The notes under the pieces were generated by a model. It was not told the DNA's origin and did not search any database. It saw only the letters and a list, made by a program, of their open reading frames with translations. DNA of 64,000 nt from contig NZ_JAULBC010000004.1 of NCBI RefSeq assembly GCF_041060425.1, positions 310,001-374,000 of the forward strand, written 5' to 3'. Source of the stretch: Danxiaibacter flavus (GTDB taxonomy: Bacteria; Bacteroidota; Bacteroidia; Chitinophagales; Chitinophagaceae). This document shows positions 51,938 through 59,053 of this stretch, piece by piece (position 1 is the stretch's first letter; every line of letters starts with the position of its first letter). The position numbers were made by a program, and so were the translations under genes.

Positions 51938-52642
51938 CTACAGATCCCCCAGTTGTGGTCTCAAAATAATATCTTCCACACATGCCGTTGGCGAGAGGTA
52001 GGCAGAAGTATGTACAACGTCCGCAATATCTTTTGCTTCCATGATTCGTTTGGGATCCACGCCGCTTCCGCTCCAGCTATCGGTGTAAGCTGCACCGGGA
52101 TATACGGACGTCACCTTTATGTTGTAAGGTTTTAATTCTTCCCTTAGATTTTTGCTGAAGCCTGCCAATGCAAACTTACTTATACTGTATGCACCGCCAT
52201 TTGCATAAGCTTTTAGAGAAGCAATAGAACACATGTTAAAAATATGCCCTCGTCGCTGCTCCATCATAGCAGGTAACAAAGCTCTTGTTAAATGATAGGC
52301 GCTAAACAGGTTTACGTTCATCATCTCTTCCAGTGCGCCCTCTGGCTCGTTGTAAACACTTCCGGGAATAAAACTACCAGCGTTATTAATGAGTATATCA
52401 GGAGTTCCGTGATCACTCACAAAAGATGCAAATGCCAGCACTTCTTCTTTCAGGCTCATATCACATTGTTTAACAACAACTTCCTGATGCGAAAAATTTT
52501 GCGAAAGAGAACTACGCAATTCGTCAAGATACTGTGTGTTTCTTGCATTTAAAATAATGGTGTGCTGTTCTTCATCCGCTGCAAACTTTTCTGCTATTGC
52601 TTTTCCTAACCCCTTAGAAGCTCCTGTTATAACGATAATCAT
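51938..52642 (-). CDS. Short-chain dehydrogenase/reductase
   Basis: 234 residues. Classical SDR motifs: TGASKGLGKAIAEKF for NAD(P), NNAG at 86-89, the catalytic Ser139 (MCSIASLKAY), Tyr152 and Lys156 (AYSISKFALAGF), and VYPGAAYTDSW after strand 6. Substrate unknown. It is convergent with the LytTR gene and divergent from yjjG. Confidence 0.93.
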   Translation of the reverse strand: MIIVITGASKGLGKAIAEKFAADEEQHTIILNARNTQYLDELRSSLSQNFSHQEVVVKQCDMSLKEEVLAFASFVSDHGTPDILINNAGSFIPGSVYNEPEGALEEMMNVNLFSAYHLTRALLPAMMEQRRGHIFNMCSIASLKAYANGGAYSISKFALAGFSKNLREELKPYNIKVTSVYPGAAYTDSWSGSGVDPKRIMEAKDIADVVHTSAYLSPTACVEDIILRPQLGDL

Positions 52643-52743
52643 TGCGTGTTAATTTTTAATTGTGTTCGCCGCCCATCCCGACCAAACATCGGCTTGCAAA
52701 CTTACATTTTGTAACTTGCAACATATTTTTTTATTTGAATTGA

Positions 52744-53469
52744 ATGATGAAAGAAGCTAAGAACATTCCTCTCTCAAAATATCAGCATTTGTTTTTTGAT
52801 CTGGATCACACACTGTGGGACTTTGAAACCAATGCAAAAAATACGTTGTCGGACCTGTACCAAAAGAATGATTTGTTTACACGCGGTATTAAAGATTTCG
52901 ACGCGTTTTTTGCGCGTTACAGCTTTCACAATGAAAGACTTTGGGACCGCTACACAAAGGGCTTTATAAAACAGGAAGAACTGCGTTGGAAAAGATTATG
53001 GCTGAGCATGCTTGACTTTAAGATTGCAGACGAGCCACTTGCAAAATCTCTATCGGTTGAGTTTTTGGAACTCCTTCCTCAAAAAACGACGCTTTTTCCA
53101 TATACCATAGAAATACTGGATTACCTGCTGAATAAAGGCTACCGAATGCACCTGATCACCAACGGATTTGACGCAGTGCAGCATAGCAAAATACAAAACA
53201 GCAAGATCCATCATTATTTTGAGGAAGTTATTACTTCAGAAAGAAGCAATAGCTTAAAGCCGAACAAAGAAATTTTTGAGTTTGCGTTGCAGTTAACCAA
53301 AGCGGAAAAAGAACACAGCATTATGATTGGAGATAATCTTGATGCCGATATTCAGGGAGCCATCAACGCCGGTCTTGAAACCGTTTTCGTAAACCACATA
53401 AATGCTACACCACATATTCAGCCCACATATATTGTGCATCATTTGAAGGAGCTGGAGGAAATTTTTTAA
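52744..53469 (+). CDS. yjjG: YjjG-family noncanonical pyrimidine nucleotidase (HAD superfamily)
   Basis: 241 residues (a second ATG follows the first directly). HAD motif I is FFDLDHTLWDFE with nucleophile Asp19 and Asp21; motif II is HLITNG; motif III is the Lys in SLKPNKEIF; motif IV is MIGDNLDADIQGA. The cap domain is C1 type. YjjG removes phosphate from odd pyrimidine nucleotides such as dUMP or modified forms and protects the nucleotide pool. It is convergent with the flavin oxidoreductase gene; an octamer hairpin lies between them. Confidence 0.92.
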   Translation: MMKEAKNIPLSKYQHLFFDLDHTLWDFETNAKNTLSDLYQKNDLFTRGIKDFDAFFARYSFHNERLWDRYTKGFIKQEELRWKRLWLSMLDFKIADEPLAKSLSVEFLELLPQKTTLFPYTIEILDYLLNKGYRMHLITNGFDAVQHSKIQNSKIHHYFEEVITSERSNSLKPNKEIFEFALQLTKAEKEHSIMIGDNLDADIQGAINAGLETVFVNHINATPHIQPTYIVHHLKELEEIF

Positions 53470-53548
53470 TGTGTGAATATGCAAATGTGTAAATGGGGTT
53501 GCGATCTTCGTTCATTCGCACATTCGCACATTTGCACATTTGCACATT
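53469..53548. repeat. Octamer inverted pair between convergent genes
   Basis: Left arm ATGTGTGA, ATATGCAA, ATGTGTAA (53469-53492) starts at the yjjG stop; right arm CATTCGCA, CATTCGCA, CATTTGCA, CATTTGCA, CATT (53513-53548) ends on the stop of the convergent gene. The loop is about 20 nt, so RNA from either side could fold back. Confidence 0.85.
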
Positions 53549-54614
53549 AAACCGGTTTCGCCCGCTCGTATTGCGAAGGCCACGCAACATCTACCCCAAG
53601 TGCTTTTGCTGCGTGTAACGGAAAATATGGATCGCGGAGTATTTCTCTTGCCATTATGATAACATCAGCCTGTTGCTTCTGCAAAATTTCTTCAGCCTGT
53701 TCCGCACTGGTGATCATTCCAACCGCGCCTGTTGATATGCCTGCATCTCTTTTTATTCTTTCAGCAAAGGGAACCTGGTAACCGGGGCCAACAGGAACTT
53801 TAGCATGAGGAACCATTCCGCCGGAGGAACAATCCACCAGGTCTACACCGTGTTGCTTTAGCAAATGTGCCAGCTGTACAGACTCTTCTATGTTCCATCC
53901 CCCCTCAACCCAATCAGTAGCCGAGATCCTTACAAACAACGGATAACGTTCTGGCCAGATAGCCTTGATCGCATCAACTATTTCCAGCAACAATCTTGTT
54001 CTGTTTTCGAAGCTTCCGCCATATTCATCGGTACGAATGTTACTTAGCGGCGATAAAAACTCGTGAATCAAATATCCATGTGCACCATGAAGTTCTATCA
54101 CTCTGAAACCGGCTTGCAGTGCTCGTTGAGCGCCAGCTACGAAATCTGCCACCAACTGTTTAATATCGCTTAGTGATAATCCACGCGGCGCTCTCTCCGT
54201 TTCACGGAAAGGTATATTGCTGGGCGAAAGCGTTTGCCATCCGCCTTCTTCAAGACTGATTTGTCCGCCACCCTCCCATGGTCTTCTTGCACTTGCTTTT
54301 CTTCCTGCATGCGCCAGTTGCATGCCGGCAATTGCTTTATGCTCATGAATAAATGAAGCGATTGACTGAAGCTTTTCAATATGTTCATCTTTCCAAATGC
54401 CAAGATCATGCGAAGAGATCCGGCCTTCAGGCGAAACGGCAGTTGCTTCTGTTATGATCAATCCGGCGCCTCCGACGGCCCGGCTTCCCAGGTGCACCAG
54501 GTGCCAGTCATTCGCAAAACCATCTGTTGAAGAATACTCGCACATCGGCGATACCATTATCCTGTTTCTTAACGTAACATCCTTTATGCTGAACGGTTCA
54601 AAAAGCTTAGCCAT
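53547..54614 (-). CDS. YqjM-like NADH:flavin oxidoreductase (old yellow enzyme family)
   Basis: 355 residues. The YqjM-class redox-tuning Cys25 is in IMVSPMCEYSST, the substrate His pair is H176/H179 in IELHGAHGYLIHEFLSP, and FMN contacts are seen in QLAHAGRKAS and the C-terminal ADVIIMAREILRDP. It reduces activated C=C bonds of enals, enones or nitro compounds using NAD(P)H. Divergent from the methionine sulfoxide reductase gene with 35 bp between starts. Confidence 0.93.
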   Translation of the reverse strand: MAKLFEPFSIKDVTLRNRIMVSPMCEYSSTDGFANDWHLVHLGSRAVGGAGLIITEATAVSPEGRISSHDLGIWKDEHIEKLQSIASFIHEHKAIAGMQLAHAGRKASARRPWEGGGQISLEEGGWQTLSPSNIPFRETERAPRGLSLSDIKQLVADFVAGAQRALQAGFRVIELHGAHGYLIHEFLSPLSNIRTDEYGGSFENRTRLLLEIVDAIKAIWPERYPLFVRISATDWVEGGWNIEESVQLAHLLKQHGVDLVDCSSGGMVPHAKVPVGPGYQVPFAERIKRDAGISTGAVGMITSAEQAEEILQKQQADVIIMAREILRDPYFPLHAAKALGVDVAWPSQYERAKPV

Positions 54615-54637
54615 GATTTAAATTTTTACGATCTGCT

Positions 54638-54645
54638 TATCTTTA
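54638..54645 (+). promoter_or_regulatory. Possible -7 element (TATCTTTA) of the fRMsr gene
   Basis: One mismatch to TAnnTTTG; it ends 4 bp before the ATG, as for pheS. Confidence 0.3.
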
Positions 54646-54649
54646 CATT

Positions 54650-55123
54650 ATGGCAGAAGATCTATCAATACTACAAGGTACCAAAGAAGAGCAATATACA
54701 TCACTCATCCCTCAAATTAAAGGATTGCTCGAAGGTGAGCCCGACCTTGTTGCAAATCTTGCTAATGTTGCAGCGGCGCTGAAAGAACAGTTTGGCTGGT
54801 TTTGGGTGGGATTTTATCTTGTTAAAAATAATGAACTGGTACTCGGACCCTTCCAGGGACCGGTAGCATGCACACGTATTCAGAAAGGCAGAGGTGTTTG
54901 CGGATCGAGCTGGCAGCAGGCTGCAACGCTGATAGTACCTGACGTAGAGAAATTTCCGGGACACATTGCCTGCAGCAGTTTATCAAAATCTGAAATTGTA
55001 GTTCCGGTCATCCGTAATAATGAAGTTGTTGGGGTGCTGGATGTAGACAGCAGCGAGTTAAATGAATTTGATGAAACAGATAAAAAGTTTCTTGAGGAAA
55101 TCATCAACCTGGTTGTTTTTTAA
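54650..55123 (+). CDS. Free methionine-(R)-sulfoxide reductase (GAF domain)
   Basis: 157 residues, one GAF domain. The three Cys of the fRMsr family are present: Cys74 (GPVACTRIQ), Cys84 (GRGVCGSSW) and Cys108 (PGHIACSSLSKSEIVVPV), the last being the expected catalytic residue. FGWFWVGFYLV and GVLDVDSSELNEFDETD also match. It repairs free Met-R-sulfoxide with thioredoxin. The neighbouring flavin oxidoreductase is divergent, so shared control is possible but not shown. Confidence 0.93.
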   Translation: MAEDLSILQGTKEEQYTSLIPQIKGLLEGEPDLVANLANVAAALKEQFGWFWVGFYLVKNNELVLGPFQGPVACTRIQKGRGVCGSSWQQAATLIVPDVEKFPGHIACSSLSKSEIVVPVIRNNEVVGVLDVDSSELNEFDETDKKFLEEIINLVVF

Positions 55124-55627
55124 ACATCTTAATTTCAACACAGTACTAAGTACTTCTTTAGATGCTTATTTAAAGTAACAATGTTGCCCGGACGGATATG
55201 TTAACGCTGCTTTTCCATCGATGACAAGTTTTTCTTAATCTTAATTTAATCACAGGAAATAAGTTGGATTATTAAGGACAATCCAACTTTCCGGCAAGCT
55301 TAACCGCTCACTAAATCAACGGTTTTGGAGTAATAACATGTGTAAACATGCCTTTCATCTTTAAGTAAAAAATTGCTGACAAAATCCGTTTTCAATTGCT
55401 ACTGTTAAAAATCACATTTGCCGGGCTCAAAACTTTTTCTACTTTTGCCCTCCATGTTGATCGCTTCATGCATATCGAAAAAGCGACATTACTTATCAAA
55501 TAACTTTTTATGAAGACCTGCTAACAGGCTTCTGCTCTAACAAGAAGCCGCTCTCATTCGAACTTATCTGATACAGCGAACTGCTGTAAGTTTTCATTTA
55601 TTTTATTCAACCTTATTTAAATTAATC
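55124..55627. other. Long leader region of the MATE gene with hairpins and a possible leader peptide
   Basis: 504 bp. It includes a perfect 10-bp stem AAGTTGGATT/AATCCAACTT (55261-55289), an exact-type -7 element TACTTTTG (55440-55447), a 19-codon frame from 55454 to 55513 and a stem GGCTTCT/AGAAGCC (about 55529-55551) before the MATE ATG at 55628. The predicted leader is about 170 nt, long for this genome. Nothing else is seen in 55124-55260. Confidence 0.5.
55440..55447 (+). promoter_or_regulatory. -7 element upstream of the MATE gene (TACTTTTG)
   Basis: Exact TAnnTTTG match; transcription would start near 55454. Confidence 0.5.
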
Positions 55628-57040
55628 ATGACTTCTTATTCGATCAATAAGCGTATAAGTAATGGTATCGCTTTCATAAAACAAGCATTGTACGGGCCAC
55701 CTCAGGATTTCACACAAGGCAGCATCAGGAGAGCCGTTTTTCTACTGGCCATCCCAATGATCCTTGAAATGATGATGGAATCTGTTTTTGCACTGGTTGA
55801 CATTTACTTTGTAGGACGACTGGGTAACGGAGCTGTTGCAACAGTTGCCTTAACTGAATCTGTAGTAACAAGTGTTTACTCCATAGCCATTGGATTAAGT
55901 ATGGCTGCGACTGCAACAGTAGCAAGACGCATCGGAGAAAAAGATCCCGACGCTGCAGCAAAATCGGGCGTGCAGGCAATTTTGATTTCAATGGCTTTTT
56001 CTCTTATCATAAGTATTGCAGGATTGTTTTTTGCGGGTGACATTTTGCGCTTAATGGGCGCCGATCCCAACGTTGTTCACGAAGGCACTATTTATACACG
56101 TATTCTTTTTGGCGGTAGCACTGTTATCATGTTGCTCTTCCTTATCAATGGTATTTTCCGTGGCGCGGGTGATGCGGCTATGGCTATGAAAAGCTTATGG
56201 CTGGCCAATCTTGGCAACATAATCCTGTGTCCGTTATTGATCAATGGCCTGGGACCAATTCCGGCGCTTGGCTTAAAAGGTGCGGCTATTGCTACAACTG
56301 TTGGCCGTGGTATGGGTGTAGTGTACCAATGTTATCACCTGTTTAAGGGCAAAGGCATCTTGCACATTCTCAAGAGGCATTTTCTACCGGATATGCAACT
56401 TATCAAATCCTTACTTACCATCGCATGGACCGGTACATTGCAATTCCTGATCGGCTCCGCAAGCTGGATCGTGCTTGCAAGAATTGTGGCCAAATTTGGA
56501 ACCGATGTAGTTGCCGGTTACCAGGTTGCGATAAGGATAGTAATGTTCTTCTTACTGCCGGCATGGGGTTTAAGCAATGCTGCAGCAACCTTGGTCGGGC
56601 AAAATCTTGGCGCACAACAACCACAACGTGCAGAAAAAAGCGTTTGGCAAACAGCTAAATATAATGCTTTGTTTATGCTGGCAGTAACTGCCTTGTTCTT
56701 TCTATGCGGCACTTACATTGTTCGGTTCATAAACAAAGACATTAATGCAGAAGCCATTGCTATCAAGGCGTTGGCTATCGTTAGCATCGGCTATGTATTT
56801 TACGGTGTGGGCATGGTTATGATCAGTGCTTTCAATGGCGCCGGCGATACAAAAACACCAACCTACATTAACCTGTTTGGCTTTTGGATGCTGCAGGTTC
56901 CGGTAGCCTATATTTTATCCATCGTCGTCAATCTTGGCCCCGAAGGCGTATTCATTGCCATTCCCGTAGCTGAAAGTGCCATCACCATTATTGCCACAAT
57001 TCTCTTTACAAGAGGCAAGTGGAAGACGGTGAAAGTTTAG
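55628..57040 (+). CDS. MATE-family efflux transporter
   Basis: 470 residues, 12 membrane spans in two six-helix lobes. The N-lobe begins IRRAVFLLAIPMILEMMMESVFALVDIYFVGRLG, the usual MATE start, and the C-lobe has VVAGYQVAIRIVMFFLLPAWGLSNAAATLVGQNLGA. A 40-residue N-terminal cytoplasmic tail precedes span 1. It exports cationic drugs or metabolites by Na+ or H+ antiport. Its leader is unusually long (see the intergenic entry). Eight octamers begin directly after its stop. Confidence 0.95.
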   Translation: MTSYSINKRISNGIAFIKQALYGPPQDFTQGSIRRAVFLLAIPMILEMMMESVFALVDIYFVGRLGNGAVATVALTESVVTSVYSIAIGLSMAATATVARRIGEKDPDAAAKSGVQAILISMAFSLIISIAGLFFAGDILRLMGADPNVVHEGTIYTRILFGGSTVIMLLFLINGIFRGAGDAAMAMKSLWLANLGNIILCPLLINGLGPIPALGLKGAAIATTVGRGMGVVYQCYHLFKGKGILHILKRHFLPDMQLIKSLLTIAWTGTLQFLIGSASWIVLARIVAKFGTDVVAGYQVAIRIVMFFLLPAWGLSNAAATLVGQNLGAQQPQRAEKSVWQTAKYNALFMLAVTALFFLCGTYIVRFINKDINAEAIAIKALAIVSIGYVFYGVGMVMISAFNGAGDTKTPTYINLFGFWMLQVPVAYILSIVVNLGPEGVFIAIPVAESAITIIATILFTRGKWKTVKV

Positions 57041-57256
57041 TGAATGTGCGAATGTGCAAATGCGTGAATGTGCGAATGTGCGAATGTGTAAATATGCGAA
57101 TGCTGGTCGACATGCCAGTTTGCGCATTTGCATATTTTGCACATTCCGTTTATTTACCTGTTTGTCTATTGGCGCACGAACACATTTGCACATTTGCATA
57201 TTTTCGCATTCGCACATTTTCACATTTTCGCATTCGCACATTGTCAATTATCAATT
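57041..57256. repeat. Inverted octamer arrays of eight units each (TGCGAATG family) plus TCAATT words
   Basis: Left arm 57041-57104: eight octamers from the base after the MATE stop (TGAATGTG, CGAATGTG, CAAATGCG, ...). Right arm 57181-57244: eight octamers (CACATTTG x2, CATATTTT, CGCATTCG, CACATTTT x2, CGCATTCG, CACATTGT), then TCAATTA and TCAATTC. A third partial arm lies at 57119-57147. ruvC starts 23 bp further on. Confidence 0.9.
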
Positions 57257-57264
57257 CCTTTCCC

Positions 57265-57272
57265 TTACTTTG
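57265..57272 (+). promoter_or_regulatory. Possible -7 element of ruvC (TTACTTTG)
   Basis: One mismatch to TAnnTTTG, ending 6 bp before the ATG. Confidence 0.3.
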
Positions 57273-57278
57273 CCTTGA

Positions 57279-57842
57279 ATGAAAAAAAGTGGGAACATAA
57301 TCCTGGGAATAGACCCTGGTACTATTGTAATGGGTTTTGCAGTAATTGAAGTGACTGGAAACAATCCCACGCTTACCACTATGGATGTGTTGAAGCTAGC
57401 CGGCAAAAAGGATATTTATGAAAGGCTGGAAACCATTCACACAACCGTTTGTCAGATCATTAAAGAATACAAGCCGCACACATTTGCTATTGAAGCGCCA
57501 TTCTTCGGCAAAAACGTTCAGAGCATGTTGAAGCTGGGCAGGGCCCAGGGTGTGGCTATTGCTGCTGCAATGCAGTACAAGCTGAACGTTACAGAGTATT
57601 CGCCCAAAAAAGTAAAGCAATCCATCACCGGTAACGGAAATGCAGATAAAGAACAGGTGTGGAAAATGCTGCAACGCATCCTGAACATTCAGGAACAACC
57701 CGAACACTTTGATGCCACCGATGCGCTTGCCGTAGCATTATGTCACCACTACCAATCATCTTCTGCTATCGGCGCGCTTCCTAAAGGACTAAAAGGATGG
57801 GAAGACTTTATTGCAAAAAATCCCGGAAGAATCAAAATATAA
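57279..57842 (+). CDS. ruvC: Holliday-junction endonuclease RuvC
   Basis: 187 residues, full length. The RNase-H-like acidic site is Asp12 (ILGIDPGTIVMGF), the Glu in TFAIEAPFFGKN and the C-terminal HFDATDALAVALCHH pair. YSPKKVKQSITGNGNADKEQV is the usual loop. It cuts four-way junctions with RuvAB during recombination repair; ruvA and ruvB are not adjacent, as often in Bacteroidota. Its stop is followed within a base by a 12-unit TGTACGA array. Confidence 0.96.
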   Translation: MKKSGNIILGIDPGTIVMGFAVIEVTGNNPTLTTMDVLKLAGKKDIYERLETIHTTVCQIIKEYKPHTFAIEAPFFGKNVQSMLKLGRAQGVAIAAAMQYKLNVTEYSPKKVKQSITGNGNADKEQVWKMLQRILNIQEQPEHFDATDALAVALCHHYQSSSAIGALPKGLKGWEDFIAKNPGRIKI

Positions 57843-57926
57843 TGTACGATGTACGGTGTACGATGTACGGTGTACGATGTACGATGTTAGATGTTAGATG
57901 TACGATGTTAGATGTTAGATGTAGAA
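57843..57926 (+). repeat. Twelve-unit 7-bp array TGTACGA/TGTTAGA after ruvC
   Basis: Twelve in-phase heptamers directly after the stop: TGTACGA, TGTACGG alternating, then TGTTAGA variants. It passes into ATGGCTG, ATGGCTG words up to about 57962. This is the most regular array in the window. Confidence 0.92.
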
Positions 57927-57988
57927 AATGGCTGATGGCTGATTTTTTGATGTCTGATTTTGGAAGACAATGCTCTCTCGACCTCTTT

Positions 57989-58100
57989 TACTTTTTACTT
58001 TTGAATTTTGACTTCCTCACACCCCAAGCCTCAGGCCTCACACCTCACACCTGATACCTGATAGCTGATTGCTGAAAGCTGATAGCTCACAGCTCACAGC
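57989..58100. repeat. Sixteen-unit 7-bp array that changes family without losing register
   Basis: In strict 7-bp steps: TACTTTT x2, GAATTTT, GACTTCC, TCACACC, CCAAGCC, TCAGGCC, TCACACC x2, TGATACC, TGATAGC, TGATTGC, TGAAAGC, TGATAGC, TCACAGC x2. It joins the TTTACTT, CCTGATA and AGCTGAT families seen separately at 23097, 20342 and 14160. It ends 4 bp from the lysE-type gene's stop. Confidence 0.9.
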
Positions 58101-58104
58101 TCCC

Positions 58105-58764
58105 TCACGAATGTATCTTATCTCCATAAAAAAGAATACCCACAATCAGCGCTATACCAAACCCCATAAATATGAGTCCGGAAAGCCTGTTAATGATGTG
58201 GATATTTTTTGAAGTGAGCCGCGGACGGATTTTATTGGCGAGAAGTACTTTCAGAATATCCGCACCCAGATTAAATAAAAGACAAGTTAGAAAGACTGTC
58301 ATCCGGTATTCCGTAGGATGGACGGTAGTTTTTGAATCCGCCATAATGGTACCGGATACGAGGAACCAAAACAGGAAGACGCTTGGGTTAAGCATATTCA
58401 TCAAAAATCCCGACGAAAAAATAGCGAGATAATCTCTTTTCCGGAACGTTCGGATTACCGCTTTTCCTTCCTGATCGATATGCACTTTCTTAAAAAAGAA
58501 AAAATAAATGCCCATGCCAACCAAAAACAAGCTGCCCACAACGCCAATCAGTTTTTCGCTGTTCATTACAGACTGAAAAAATGTTGTAAAGAAATTGCAG
58601 ACCAACACCAGGGCAACATCACTCGCAGAAACGCCCGCTATAAAGGCATAGCCACCTTTGTGGCCATTATTAATACTTTGCTTGATGATGGAAAATATCA
58701 CCGGGCCAACCGAAATACTCAGCAGCACACCCAACGTTAATCCTTTTGCTATAGCAGAAATCAT
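58105..58764 (-). CDS. LysE-family amino-acid exporter
   Basis: 219 residues with six predicted spans. The family start KGLTLGVLLSISVGPVIFSIIKQS (the GP-x-x-x loop) and the LNPSVFLFWFLVSG motif in the middle are typical of LysE/RhtB. It exports amino acids or related compounds by proton antiport; the substrate cannot be named. Convergent with ruvC across the long heptamer arrays; its stop codon TGA is directly followed, on its own strand, by AGCTGTG/AGCTATC words. Confidence 0.9.
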   Translation of the reverse strand: MISAIAKGLTLGVLLSISVGPVIFSIIKQSINNGHKGGYAFIAGVSASDVALVLVCNFFTTFFQSVMNSEKLIGVVGSLFLVGMGIYFFFFKKVHIDQEGKAVIRTFRKRDYLAIFSSGFLMNMLNPSVFLFWFLVSGTIMADSKTTVHPTEYRMTVFLTCLLFNLGADILKVLLANKIRPRLTSKNIHIINRLSGLIFMGFGIALIVGILFYGDKIHS

Positions 58765-58978
58765 TAGTCTTCAAACATTTTGAACAAACGGAAAGATAAA
58801 CGAAATTAAGTGGTTTAATGCAGCCTGAGGCTGTCAGAAATCAGCTATTCTATAAAAAGAGGAACGCATCTTCTAAAAAAATCTTGCATGTAAGGCCTGA
58901 ATTTATATCGATGCATAACTCTTTCTTCTTTATTTAAAGGAATGAAAGACGCTTATACGGCGATGCTTTTATAAAAAT

Positions 58979-59014
58979 TAAAAACGCAAAAAGTAGTTAA
59001 TTTTTTGCGTTTTA
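58979..59014. terminator. AT-rich hairpin terminator after the GH3 gene
   Basis: Stem AAAACGCAAAAA with TTTTTTGCGTTTT, loop GTAGTTAA, T-rich ends on both strands. It would terminate the minus-strand GH3 transcript. Confidence 0.65.
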
Positions 59015-59053
59015 TATTCATTACGGCGTTGGCTTTATGCCTTCCGCACAATT

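Noticed and set aside
57041..57256. CRISPR array
   Set aside because: Units are 8 bp with no unique spacers of constant length, and no cas gene is in the window.
24777..58100. Arrays as all-frame stop-codon cassettes (7 and 8 are not multiples of 3)
   Set aside because: GTGAATA words contain stops in every unit, but the AGCTATC and TGTGCGAA families mostly do not, so this cannot explain the class as a whole.
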